Below the pieces are notes generated by a model. The model did no database searches. It was not told where the DNA came from and saw only the letters and a list, made by a program, of their open reading frames with translations. Shown here piece after piece: positions 15,295-24,463 of a DNA stretch of 64,000 bases (positions are counted from its first letter, which is position 1; each line of letters starts with the position of its first letter). This DNA comes from Halobellus captivus (lineage in GTDB: Archaea > Halobacteriota > Halobacteria > Halobacteriales > Haloferacaceae), in contig NZ_RDQE01000001.1 of assembly GCF_003697845.1 (NCBI RefSeq), positions 248,001 to 312,000 on the forward strand. Reading direction: 5' to 3'. The position numbers and the translations under genes are program-made.

Positions 15295-18225
15295 ATGTCG
15301 GAACCGTCGGGCATGGAGGCGTTCGCCCGTCTCGGAGGCGACGTTCGGGAGGCACTCTCCGAGCGGGGCTTCTCGACGCCGACGGAGCCGCAGCGGAAGG
15401 CGATCCCGCCGCTGTCCGCGGGGCGGAACGCCCTCGTGTTGGCCCCCACGGGCACCGGAAAGACCGAGACCGCGATGTTGCCCGTGCTCGACGCGATCCA
15501 TCGCGCTCGCGACGCCCCCGGCGAGGAGCCGCGCGAGGGGATCTCGGCGCTGTACGTCACCCCGCTCCGCGCGCTCAACCGCGACATGATGGACCGGCTG
15601 GAGTGGTGGGGCGACCGGCTGGACGTCGAGGTCGCGGTCCGTCACGGCGACACGACCCGATACGAGCGGTCGAAACAGGCCGACGACCCGCCGGACGTGT
15701 TGATCACGACGCCCGAGACCCTCCAGGCGATCCTCACGGGGTCGAGGATGCGGGTCGCCCTGGACGACGTGGAACACGTCGTGATCGACGAGATCCACGA
15801 GCTGGCGTCGGCCAAACGCGGCGCCCAGCTCACCGTCGGCCTCGAGCGTCTCCGGCGCGTGGCCGGCCCGTTCCAGCGTATCGGGTTGAGCGCGACCGTC
15901 GGGTCGCCCGAGGAGGTCGGGCGGTTCCTCGTCGGGTGCGGCCGTCGGGACCCGGACCGTGAGGGCGACCGCGAGTTCGAGACGGTCGAGGTCGCGGCCG
16001 GGACCCGGACCGACGTGCGGGTGCTCGACCCCGAGATCACCGACCGCGACTCGCGGCTGGCCGGCGAGCTCGCGACCGACGAGACGACCGCGAGCCACGT
16101 CAGGACGATCCGCGGGATCGTCGCCGACCACGAGTCGACGCTGATCTTCGTCAACACGCGACAGACCGCGGAGGCGCTCGGGTCGCGGTTCAAGACGCTC
16201 GCGGCGGACGACCGGGACGGCGACCCCGAGGGCGACCCGGACGAGGGGGCGGCGACGATCGAGGTCCACCACGGCTCGCTCTCGAAGGAGGTCCGCGTCG
16301 ACGTCGAGGACCGGTTCAAGGCGGGCGAGGTCGACGGGCTCGTCTGTACGTCCTCGATGGAGCTCGGCATCGACGTGGGCCGCGTCGACCACGTGGTCCA
16401 GTACGGGAGTCCCCGCGAGGTCGCCCGGCTGCTCCAGCGGGTCGGGCGGGCGGGCCACCGGCGGGACCTGGTCTCCGAGGGGACCGTGGTGACACAGGGG
16501 GGCGACGACACCCTGGAGGCGATGGCGATCGCCCGGCGGGCCGGCGAGGGGCTCGTCGAGCCCGCGAGCATCCACCACGGCAGCCTCGACACGGTCGCCA
16601 ACCAGGTCGTCGGCGTGGTGATGGACGAGAGCGAGGTCCACGCCCGGGCGGTCTACGAGACGATCACGAGCGCGTATCCCTTCAGCGACCTGTCGGAGCC
16701 GACGTTTCAGGAGGTCGTTCGCGAACTCGACGGGAACCGCCTGCTGTGGCTCGACGAGGAAACCGACACCCTCGAGAAGTCCGGCGGCACCTGGCAGTAC
16801 TTCTACGCGAACCTCTCGATGATCCCCGACGAGTCCACCTACGAGGTGTACGACATGTCCTCGAGACGCGGGATCGGGACGCTCGACGAGCGCTTCGTCG
16901 TGAACTTCGCCGGGCCGGGCGAGACGTTCGTCCAGCGCGGCGAGATGTGGCGGATAACGGAGGTCGACGAGGAGGAGGAGCGCGTCGAGGTCACGCCGAT
17001 CGCCGACCCCGCCGGGGAGGTTCCCTCGTGGGTCGGCCGGGAGATCCCCGTGCCGAAGCCGGTCGCCGAGGAGGTCGGACGGATCCGCGGGGAGGTCGCG
17101 AGCGCGCTCGAGGCAGGCTCGACGCCGGCGGCGGTCGCGGGCGATCTGGCCGAACGGTACCCGACCGACGAGCGGACGGTTCGCGAGGCGATCGGGACGA
17201 TCGCGGACCACGTCGACGCGGGCCACCCCGTGCCGACCGACGAGCGGATCGCCATCGAGGGGAGCGCGCGGACCGTCGCGGTCAACGCGACGTTCGGCCA
17301 CGAGGTCAACGAGACGCTCGCGCGCCTGCTCGCCGCGCTCGTCGGCCAGCGCGCGGGGTCGTCCGTCGGGATGGACGTCGACCCCTACCGTGTCGAGTTC
17401 GAGGTGCCGGGCGGGGTCGGTCCCGGGACGTTCCGGGAGGTCCTCGAGACGACCGACCCGGCGGGCCTGGAGGCGTACCTCGAGATCGCCGTGAAGAACT
17501 CCGACGCGCTGAAGTTCACGCTCGCGCAGGTCGCGGCGAAGTTCGGGTCGGTCAAACGCTATCGCGAGGGTCGCGGGAAGTTCGGCGGCGACCGCCTGCT
17601 CGCGGCCCTGGAGGGAACGCCCGTCTACGACGAGGCGCTCCGGGAGGTGTTCCACGCCGACCTCGCGGTCGCGGAGACGGCCGACGTTCTCGAGGGAGTC
17701 CGGTCGGGACGGATCGGCCTCGAGACCGCCCGCGAGCGGACCCCGATCGGCACCGCCGGGCGGTCGGCCGGAACGGAGTTCCTCGTGCCGGAGAACGCCG
17801 ACGCCGACGTGATCGAGACGATCCGCGAACGGATCCGGAACGACCGGGTACGGCTGTTCTGTCTCCACTGTACGGACTGGGAGCGGACCACGAAGGTCAG
17901 GCGGGTCGGGGAACGACCGGAGTGTCCCGAGTGCGGCTCGACGCGGGTCGCGTCGCTGAACCCGTGGGACGAGGAGACCGTCGCGGCCGTCCGCGCGACC
18001 GACAAGGACGACGAGGAGGAGCGCCGCACCGAGCGGGCACATCGGGCGGCGAGTCTGGTCCAGACCCACGGGAAGCGCGCGGTGATCGCGATGGCCGCGC
18101 GCGGCGTCGGCCCGCACAACGCCGCCAGGATCATCAACAGGCTGCGCGAGGACGAGGACGAGTTCTACCGGGACGTGTTGCGCCAGGAGCGCGAGTACGC
18201 GCGAACGCAGTCGTTCTGGGACTGA
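15295..18225 (+). CDS. Lhr-type superfamily 2 DNA helicase
   Basis: A large ATP-dependent helicase (976 residues). Domains in order: Q-motif-like GFSTPTEPQRKAI; Walker A APTGTGKTE (50-58); DEIH box (165-168); LSATVG motif III; a second RecA domain with NTRQTAEALGSRF and QRVGRAGHRRD; winged helix and Lhr domain 4 (VEFEVPGGVGPGTF); then a C-terminal zinc-binding module (C856, C859, C877, C880) and a basic C-terminal helix. This core plus zinc-tail layout is shared by archaeal Lhr/Hel308-like helicases thought to act in DNA repair at stalled forks. The start follows a CTTAAT element by about 30 bases. A longer upstream frame overlaps the preceding gene and is rejected. Confidence 0.92.
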   Translation: MSEPSGMEAFARLGGDVREALSERGFSTPTEPQRKAIPPLSAGRNALVLAPTGTGKTETAMLPVLDAIHRARDAPGEEPREGISALYVTPLRALNRDMMDRLEWWGDRLDVEVAVRHGDTTRYERSKQADDPPDVLITTPETLQAILTGSRMRVALDDVEHVVIDEIHELASAKRGAQLTVGLERLRRVAGPFQRIGLSATVGSPEEVGRFLVGCGRRDPDREGDREFETVEVAAGTRTDVRVLDPEITDRDSRLAGELATDETTASHVRTIRGIVADHESTLIFVNTRQTAEALGSRFKTLAADDRDGDPEGDPDEGAATIEVHHGSLSKEVRVDVEDRFKAGEVDGLVCTSSMELGIDVGRVDHVVQYGSPREVARLLQRVGRAGHRRDLVSEGTVVTQGGDDTLEAMAIARRAGEGLVEPASIHHGSLDTVANQVVGVVMDESEVHARAVYETITSAYPFSDLSEPTFQEVVRELDGNRLLWLDEETDTLEKSGGTWQYFYANLSMIPDESTYEVYDMSSRRGIGTLDERFVVNFAGPGETFVQRGEMWRITEVDEEEERVEVTPIADPAGEVPSWVGREIPVPKPVAEEVGRIRGEVASALEAGSTPAAVAGDLAERYPTDERTVREAIGTIADHVDAGHPVPTDERIAIEGSARTVAVNATFGHEVNETLARLLAALVGQRAGSSVGMDVDPYRVEFEVPGGVGPGTFREVLETTDPAGLEAYLEIAVKNSDALKFTLAQVAAKFGSVKRYREGRGKFGGDRLLAALEGTPVYDEALREVFHADLAVAETADVLEGVRSGRIGLETARERTPIGTAGRSAGTEFLVPENADADVIETIRERIRNDRVRLFCLHCTDWERTTKVRRVGERPECPECGSTRVASLNPWDEETVAAVRATDKDDEEERRTERAHRAASLVQTHGKRAVIAMAARGVGPHNAARIINRLREDEDEFYRDVLRQEREYARTQSFWD

Positions 18226-18422
18226 CGAGGACGGGGGAGTCAGCTATCCGACACGTTCGTGACCGGCCGGATCGGTCGCGCGTTTCGGCCGGGATCCCTC
18301 CGCAAACGAATCACGATCGACGATCGAACGCGGGCGCGGGATTCGCGATCATAGATCAGTAACGACCATGATGGAAAGAAAATCGGTAGTAATAGGTCAT
18401 CGAGACGGATATACGCACAGAT

Positions 18423-18490
18423 CATTACCGTCCTCCTTCATGATCCGGTAATGGACGACTGACGGAGTGGATGAACCACATATTTATATA
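18423..18490 (+). promoter_or_regulatory. Inverted repeat and TATA box of peptide transporter
   Basis: CATTACCG (18423-18430) and CGGTAATG (18446-18453) form an 8-bp inverted repeat with a 15-base spacer. TATTTATATA (18481-18490) is a strong TATA box; transcription should begin near 18511. The inverted repeat lies about 30 bases upstream of it, an activator-like position. It could also be a weak terminator for the helicase gene. Confidence 0.55.
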
Positions 18491-18517
18491 CTTCCTTGCG
18501 AAACGATGGGTTGATCC

Positions 18518-20254
18518 ATGGTTAGGTCAGAAGCGGACATGAAACGGCGCGACTTCCTGAAAGCGACTACCGCCGGCGGAACGGTCGGCATCACGGCCCT
18601 CGCCGGGTGTTCCGGCGGCGGTGGCGGTGGCGGTGGCGGCGACGACGGATCCGGTGACGACGGGTCCAGCGGCGACGGCTCCGGCGACGACGGCGGCTCC
18701 GGCGACGACGACGGCTCCAGCGGCGGCGGCAGCAACCTCCCGACGTACACCTACGTCAACAACGCGCAGAGCTACAACCCGCCGCGACACGACGCGATCA
18801 ACCTCATCGCGAGCCAGTTCGACGAGGAGCTCGGTCTCGACATCGAGGTCGACGTGCTCGAGTGGGGGACGCTCTTCAGTCGGGTCTCCGAGGAGTACGA
18901 CTACAGCTTCGCGACGTGGCACACGTTCTTCGTGACGGAGCCGGTCACCGAGCTGAACAACCTACTCAACTCCGGCAACACGGACCCGGGCCAGGGGAAC
19001 TACTCCGGCTACGAGAACGAGGACCTCGACGGGATGATGGCCGACTACTTGGGCGAGCCGGACGACGACACCCGGATCGACCTGGCACACGACATCCAGC
19101 GGACGGTCGTGGACGACGTGCCGATGATGCCGATCACCCACATGCCCATGCTCGGCGTCTACAACAACAACCAGGTCGACAACCTGGAGGCGGACCTCGC
19201 GAACGGGTTCAACTCCTACTGGACGATGGTCAACCTGGAGATGCAGGGCGGCGAGACCGTCCTGAAGGGGTACTGGCCGGAGACGCTCTCGACGATGAAC
19301 GTGCTCGGTCACAACGGCGAGAACAAGCACGTCTACCAGTTCAACATGATGTACGACTATCTGGTCCAGCTCGACAACAACGCCGAGGTGGCTACGGACG
19401 TCAGCCTCGCGACGGACTTCGAGCGCGTCGACGAGACCACGATGGAGTACACCATCCGGACGGACCACTCGTGGCACGACGGCGAGGACGTCACCGCCGA
19501 GGACGTCGCCTTCTCGTACAACTACATCGTCGACAACGAGGTGCCGTACTACTCGCCCCAGACGCGGTTCCTCGAGGGAGCCGAGGTCGTCGACGAGGAG
19601 ACGGTCCGGATCAACATGTCCGAGACGTACGGGCCCTTCAATCTCGGTATCGCGAGCATCATCCCGATCATCCCCGAGCACAAGTGGGCCGACCGCGACA
19701 ACCCGAGCCAACAGAACATCGAGGAACCCGTCGGCAGCGGTCCGATGATGTTCGACTACTGGGAGCAGGGCAGCGAGTTCGGCATGACTCGGTTCGACGA
19801 CCACTTCGCTCCCGTCGACTTCGAGCGCCGGTTCTGGCGCGTCATTCCCGAGGCGTCGACGGTGTGGTCGAACCTCCTCAGCGGCGACCTCAACTACGAG
19901 CCGTTCGGTCGGCTCGACCGCCAGCTCAACGAGAACCAGGACGAGGACAACATCAGCGTCAACTCCGAGCTCGCCCCGACGTTCTGGCACTTCACCGCGA
20001 ACGAGCGAGAGGAGGGACTCGACGATCCCGTGCTCCGGCGGGCGCTGTACGAGTCCATCCCGCGGACGCCGATCGTCGACCAGATCCTGTTCGGCTTCCC
20101 GGAGAAGGGCTTCAACATCATGTCGCCCGCGTTCGGTCCGCTCCACACGGAGGACGTGACGGAGTACGAAGAGAGCGTCGAAGCGGCGCGTAGCCGCCTC
20201 GAGGAGGCCGGCTACAGCTACACCGACGCCGGCGCGCTCCAGGCACCCGAATAA
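18518..20254 (+). CDS. Peptide-type substrate-binding lipoprotein, circularly permuted
   Basis: Tat lipoprotein (KRRDFLKAT, then LAGC, Cys31), a Gly/Asp/Ser linker (32-72), then an SBP_bac_5 domain. The segment order is unusual. Residues 73-242 correspond to what is normally the C-terminal part of the family (INLIASQFDEELGLDIEVDV, DYSFATWH, GNYSGYENEDLDGMM, VPMMPITH). Residues 250-570 correspond to the normal N-terminal and middle part (MYDYLVQLD, DHSWHDGEDVTAEDVAFSY, EPVGSGPM, LRRALYESIPR, AARSRLEEAGY). The natural last and first parts thus appear joined around 243-250. Nothing else is missing and total length is normal. It should bind oligopeptides or similar solutes for the ABC genes that follow. 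ATG at 18539 is an alternative start. Confidence 0.85.
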   Translation: MVRSEADMKRRDFLKATTAGGTVGITALAGCSGGGGGGGGGDDGSGDDGSSGDGSGDDGGSGDDDGSSGGGSNLPTYTYVNNAQSYNPPRHDAINLIASQFDEELGLDIEVDVLEWGTLFSRVSEEYDYSFATWHTFFVTEPVTELNNLLNSGNTDPGQGNYSGYENEDLDGMMADYLGEPDDDTRIDLAHDIQRTVVDDVPMMPITHMPMLGVYNNNQVDNLEADLANGFNSYWTMVNLEMQGGETVLKGYWPETLSTMNVLGHNGENKHVYQFNMMYDYLVQLDNNAEVATDVSLATDFERVDETTMEYTIRTDHSWHDGEDVTAEDVAFSYNYIVDNEVPYYSPQTRFLEGAEVVDEETVRINMSETYGPFNLGIASIIPIIPEHKWADRDNPSQQNIEEPVGSGPMMFDYWEQGSEFGMTRFDDHFAPVDFERRFWRVIPEASTVWSNLLSGDLNYEPFGRLDRQLNENQDEDNISVNSELAPTFWHFTANEREEGLDDPVLRRALYESIPRTPIVDQILFGFPEKGFNIMSPAFGPLHTEDVTEYEESVEAARSRLEEAGYSYTDAGALQAPE

Positions 20255-20289
20255 AACGCGAACGGGTGTATCAGCCACCCTGCGGCGCA

Positions 20290-20299
20290 ATATTTAAAA
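20290..20299 (+). promoter_or_regulatory. TATA box for permease-ATPase operon
   Basis: ATATTTAAAA lies 31-40 bases before the permease ATG, in the 75-base gap after the binding-protein gene. It suggests that the four membrane and ATPase genes have their own promoter, allowing the binding protein to be expressed at a different level. Confidence 0.6.
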
Positions 20300-20329
20300 C
20301 AACCACAAGGATATTAGTGACTAAGTAAC

Positions 20330-21313
20330 ATGGGAAAAGCTAGCTTCGTTGTCAGACGCACGCTCCAACTCGTCGTGACGTTGTGGGCGGTCGGAACGGT
20401 GTTGTTCGGGCTGTTCAGGCTCATGCCCGGCGACCCGACGTCGTACGTCGTCTCCTCACAGATGACACAGGAGGCCCGCCAACAGCTCATCGAGAGCTAC
20501 GGCCTCAACGACGCGTTACACGTCCAGTACATCCGGTTCCTCGAGAACCTCGTCGTGTTGAACTTCGGTCAGTCGTTCCACTCGAACCAACCCGTCACCG
20601 ACATCATCGCGACGTACATGCCGAACACGCTCGTGTTGATGTTGACGGCGTTCATCGTCGCGTACGCCCTCGGCATCACGCTCGGCGTGTTGTCGGGGTG
20701 GTACCGCGGGTCCCGGTTCGAGCGGAGCACGGTCATCACCGCGTTGACCGCCCGGAGCGTGCCGACCTTCTACGTCGGGCTCATCGTTCTGTGGATCTTC
20801 GGCGCCGAACTGGGCGTCATCCCGATGAGCGGGATGACCAGTTTGGGGACGGGGGGACAGAGCACGGGATTCCTCGATATGGTCTTTACGCTTGACTTCC
20901 TCCGTCACCTCATCGCACCGGCGGCCGTTCTGGGGTTCTACTACATGGGATACCCACTGCTGATCATGCGGACCAGCATGCTCGAGGTCCTCTCCGAGGA
21001 CTTCATCGACGTCTGCCGCGCCAAGGGGCTCAAGGAGCGGACGATCATGTTCAAACACGCCGCCCGCAACGCGCTCTTGCCGATCATCACGGCGGCCGCG
21101 ATCGCCCTCGGTTACGCCGTGGGCGGGAGCGTCCTCATCGAGACGGTGTTCGCGTGGCCGGGTATCGGCCGAGAGATGGTCCGTGCAGTCCTTCGGCGGG
21201 ACTTCCCGGTCGCGCAAGGCACGTTCATCGTGCTCGCGTCCACCATCATCTTCCTGAACTTCGTGGCCGACCTCGCGTACGGCTACCTCGATCCCCGGGT
21301 GACTTACGACTAG
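20330..21313 (+). CDS. dppB: ABC peptide transporter permease, DppB type
   Basis: First membrane subunit of the importer. Its 327 residues show the DppB/OppB layout: an N-terminal helix (RRTLQLVVTLWAVGTVLF), the conserved extracellular LMPGDPTSYV motif, further helices, and the ATPase-docking loop CRAKGLKERTIMFKHAARNALLP near residue 225-247. The end DLAYGYLDPRVTYD is the standard DppB C-terminus. Four bases separate it from the next gene. Substrate is inferred from family only. Confidence 0.93.
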   Translation: MGKASFVVRRTLQLVVTLWAVGTVLFGLFRLMPGDPTSYVVSSQMTQEARQQLIESYGLNDALHVQYIRFLENLVVLNFGQSFHSNQPVTDIIATYMPNTLVLMLTAFIVAYALGITLGVLSGWYRGSRFERSTVITALTARSVPTFYVGLIVLWIFGAELGVIPMSGMTSLGTGGQSTGFLDMVFTLDFLRHLIAPAAVLGFYYMGYPLLIMRTSMLEVLSEDFIDVCRAKGLKERTIMFKHAARNALLPIITAAAIALGYAVGGSVLIETVFAWPGIGREMVRAVLRRDFPVAQGTFIVLASTIIFLNFVADLAYGYLDPRVTYD

Positions 21314-21317
21314 ACCA

Positions 21318-22295
21318 ATGGCCCAAGAAGAACAATCAACTCGGTCGATATACACCGATCTCGACGACAGCACCGACGAGGAGATCAACAAGTGGGAGCG
21401 GACGTTCCGTCTCTGGCGGGAGACGCTGAAGGAACACTGGGGTATGCTGACCGACGAGCTGTCGGTCAAGCTCTCGATGCTCACCGTTGCGGGATTCATG
21501 CTCATCGCGATCTTCGCGCCGTTCATCGCGACCCACCAGCCGCTCCAGCGCCAGTTCCAGGGCGACGCCGGGATCATACAGGACAAGTGGGCGGAACCCT
21601 CACTGCTCGGCGGGGACACCGAGTATCTACTCGGAACGACCGCGGAGGGGTTCGACATCTTCAGCCAGCTCGTGTACGGCACGCGCGCCGCGCTGTTGGT
21701 CGGGCTCATCGCCGCGTTCTTCACCGCGGGTATCGGGACGCTCGTCGGGCTCGTCGCGGGCTACTACGGCGGCAAGGTCGACGACGCGCTGATGCGGATC
21801 GTCGACTTCCTGTACGGGATGCCGCTCCTGCCGACGGTCATCGTCCTGGTCGCGGTGCTCGGACCCGACCTCTGGAACATCATCCTCGCGCTGATCATTC
21901 TCCAGTGGCGCTCGACCGCCCGCGTCATCCGCTCGCAGTCGCTGTCGTTACGCGAGCGACCGTTCGTGAAGGCCGCGGAGGTCGCCGGGGCGGGCGACTG
22001 GCACATCATCAGCAGACACCTCGCGCCCAACGTGCTCCCGATGACGTTCCTCTACGGTTCGTTCGGGATCGCGTGGGCCATCCTCGCCGAGGCGGGCATC
22101 TCGTTCATCGGACTCGGCGACCCCAACACGGTCTCGTGGGGAACGATGCTGCAGGCCTCCCGGGCCTACTCGGCGCTCTCGTTCGGCGCCTGGTGGTGGT
22201 TCGTGCCGCCGGGGATCTGTATCGGCCTGCTCGTCATCAGCGGCTTCCTCATCGGCCGTGGCTACGAAGAGATCACTAACCCCAAGATACAATGA
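21318..22295 (+). CDS. dppC: ABC peptide transporter permease, DppC type
   Basis: Second membrane subunit, 325 residues. It has an extended N-terminal cytoplasmic segment before the first helix (LSVKLSMLTVAGFMLIAIFA), then LLGTTAEGFDIFSQLVYGTR, the family's conserved entry motif, and the ATPase-docking loop EVAGAGDWHIISRHLAPNVLP. The end contains AEAGISFIGLGDPNTVSWG and RGYEEITNPK, matching DppC. The stop overlaps the ATPase gene start by four bases, supporting one operon. Confidence 0.93.
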   Translation: MAQEEQSTRSIYTDLDDSTDEEINKWERTFRLWRETLKEHWGMLTDELSVKLSMLTVAGFMLIAIFAPFIATHQPLQRQFQGDAGIIQDKWAEPSLLGGDTEYLLGTTAEGFDIFSQLVYGTRAALLVGLIAAFFTAGIGTLVGLVAGYYGGKVDDALMRIVDFLYGMPLLPTVIVLVAVLGPDLWNIILALIILQWRSTARVIRSQSLSLRERPFVKAAEVAGAGDWHIISRHLAPNVLPMTFLYGSFGIAWAILAEAGISFIGLGDPNTVSWGTMLQASRAYSALSFGAWWWFVPPGICIGLLVISGFLIGRGYEEITNPKIQ

Positions 22296-23332
22296 GTCAA
22301 CTGGAAGTCGAAGACCTCGAAGTCTACTACGAAACGGAAGAAGGGCCGGCACAGGCGGTCGACGGCGTCTCCTTCGAAGTCGAAGAGGGCGAGAACATCG
22401 GCATCGTTGGCGAGTCCGGCTGTGGGAAGACCACGCTCGCGAAGGCGATCATCGGGATCCTTCCCGACGCCGGCTACATCAACAACGGGAGCATCAACTT
22501 CAAGGGCGACGACCTGACGGAGATGACCAACGCCCAACGGCGTCGCCTCAAGTGGGAGGAGATCTCCATGATCGCCCAGTCGGCGATGAACTCGCTGGAC
22601 CCGGTGTACACCATCCGGGAGCAGATCGTCGAAGCCATCGAGACGCATCGTCCTGGGACCGGTCGCGTCGAGTCCGGCGAGATCGTGACCCAGATGTTCG
22701 AACTCGTCGGACTCGACCCGGAGCGCGCCGACGACTACCCACACCAGTTCTCCGGCGGGATGCGTCAACGGGCCATGATCGCGATGGCGCTCGCGCTCGA
22801 GCCGTCGCTGATGCTGGCCGACGAGCCGACCACGGCGCTCGACGTGATCATGCAGGACCAGATCCTCAAGCGGATGAGCTCGATCCAGGAGGAGATCAAC
22901 TCCTCGATGCTCGTGATCACCCACGACGTGAGCGTCGTGGCCGAGACCTGCGACCGCGTCATCGTGATGTACGCGGGAAAGATCGCGGAGGAAGGTCCCG
23001 TCGAAGAGATCTTCAACCAGCCGTATCACCCGTACACGATCGGATTGAAGCGTGCGTTCCCGAACATCAGGAAGAGCAGCCAGGACCTGCTCTCGATCTC
23101 GGGATACCCGCCCGAACTCATCGATCCGCCACAGGGGTGCCGGTTCGCCGAGCGATGTCCGATGGCGACCGACAGGTGCCGCGAGGAGGAGCCGGAGGCG
23201 CACTACGAGAACGGGCTCCGCTCGTACTGCCACTACGCCGACGAGATCGACACCGAGCTCCGGCCGTACGCCGACGATCCGGGGACGTGGGATCAAGCGG
23301 CCGCCGCGACCGACGGAGGTGTCGAGGAATGA
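22292..23332 (+). CDS. dppD: ABC peptide transporter ATPase, DppD type
   Basis: First of two ATPases, 346 residues: Walker [10 protein letters not shown], signature SGGMRQRAMIAMAL, Walker B PSLMLADEPTTALDV, H-loop ITHDVSVV. The C-terminal oligopeptide-transporter extension is present, with Pro-rich GYPPELIDPPQGCRFAERCPM and further cysteines that in related proteins bind an iron-sulfur cluster. It ends with an ATGA overlap with the next ATPase. Confidence 0.94.
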   Translation: MSQLEVEDLEVYYETEEGPAQAVDGVSFEVEEGENIGIVGESGCGKTTLAKAIIGILPDAGYINNGSINFKGDDLTEMTNAQRRRLKWEEISMIAQSAMNSLDPVYTIREQIVEAIETHRPGTGRVESGEIVTQMFELVGLDPERADDYPHQFSGGMRQRAMIAMALALEPSLMLADEPTTALDVIMQDQILKRMSSIQEEINSSMLVITHDVSVVAETCDRVIVMYAGKIAEEGPVEEIFNQPYHPYTIGLKRAFPNIRKSSQDLLSISGYPPELIDPPQGCRFAERCPMATDRCREEEPEAHYENGLRSYCHYADEIDTELRPYADDPGTWDQAAAATDGGVEE

Positions 23333-24423
23333 GCGGCAACGAGGTCCTCCTCGAGGTCGACGACCTGAAGAAACACTTCAAGGTCAATCAGGGCTGGATC
23401 GCCAGCCTGGTGGAGTCCTTCGGCAGGGGGGAACCCGACTACGTCCACGCGGTCGACGGCGTCAGCTTCGAGCTTCGCGAGGGTGAGACCCTCGGGCTCG
23501 CCGGCGAGTCCGGCTGCGGGAAGACGACCACCGGGATGTCGCTGGTGAAGCTTCACGACCCGACCGCCGGCGACATCGTCTACGACGACACGCGACTCTC
23601 GGAGGCGAGCGACGCGGAGATCAAGCAGTTCCGCCAGAACGCACAGATGATCTTCCAGGACCCCTTCGAGAGCCTGAACCCGCGGATGACGGTGTACGAC
23701 ACCGTCGCCGAGCCGCTTCGGATCCACGACATCCGCAACGAGACGGCGCGGGTCCAGCGCGCGCTGGAGTTCGCGGAGCTGCTTCCCGCCGAACACTACT
23801 TCGATCAGTACCCCCACGAGCTGTCCGGCGGGCAGCGACAGCGGGTCGCGATCGCGCGGGCGCTCGTGCTCGACCCCGACTTCATCGTCGCGGACGAGCC
23901 GGTGTCGATGCTCGACGTGAGTCTCCGTGCGGGGGTGCTCTCGCTTCTCGACCGGATGACCGACGAGTTCGGCCTCTCGGTGGTCTACATCAGTCACGAC
24001 CTCTCGCTGCTCCGGCACATGTGTGACCGGCTGGCGATCATGTACATGGGCAAGATCGTCGAGAAGGGACCGACCGACCAGATCATCGAGAACCCGCAAC
24101 ACCCGTACACGCAGGCGCTCATCAACGCCGTTCCCGTTCCCGACCCCGCCGTGGGTCGCGAGCGGGTCGAGCTTCAGGGAGAGGTCGGCGACGTCATCGA
24201 CATCCCGACCGGGTGTCGGTTCAAGAACCGGTGTTCGGAGTACATCGGCGACGTCTGTGACCAGGTCGTCCCGCCGCTGGAGGCGAAGACGGACTTCGAA
24301 CAGGACGTCGCCTGTCACCTCTACGACAGCGCGGAGGGGTACGACCCCTATCAGGAGATGACCGGGAGTCCGAGCGCGGCAGAGACGGGCGACGAGCCCG
24401 AATCCACGCCCGCGGACGACTGA
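23329..24423 (+). CDS. dppF: ABC peptide transporter ATPase, DppF type
   Basis: Second ATPase, 364 residues: Walker [11 protein letters not shown]-loop [10 protein letters not shown], signature [15 protein letters not shown], Walker [16 protein letters not shown]-loop ISHDLSLL. The C-terminal extension has [19 protein letters not shown] with the conserved cysteines. An insertion after the first strand ([20 protein letters not shown]) is typical of haloarchaeal DppF. The start is the ATG overlapping the dppD stop; the longer frame upstream is a shifted translation of dppD. Confidence 0.94.
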   Translation: MSGNEVLLEVDDLKKHFKVNQGWIASLVESFGRGEPDYVHAVDGVSFELREGETLGLAGESGCGKTTTGMSLVKLHDPTAGDIVYDDTRLSEASDAEIKQFRQNAQMIFQDPFESLNPRMTVYDTVAEPLRIHDIRNETARVQRALEFAELLPAEHYFDQYPHELSGGQRQRVAIARALVLDPDFIVADEPVSMLDVSLRAGVLSLLDRMTDEFGLSVVYISHDLSLLRHMCDRLAIMYMGKIVEKGPTDQIIENPQHPYTQALINAVPVPDPAVGRERVELQGEVGDVIDIPTGCRFKNRCSEYIGDVCDQVVPPLEAKTDFEQDVACHLYDSAEGYDPYQEMTGSPSAAETGDEPESTPADD

Positions 24424-24463
24424 TTTCCGTGTCCCGTCGACGGCTCGTCTCCGTCGATAAGGG

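Noticed and set aside
23329-24423. 721-codon frame from 22258 as one fused ATPase
   Set aside because: The part before 23329 is a frame-shifted reading of dppD. The real dppF starts at the ATG overlapping the dppD stop.
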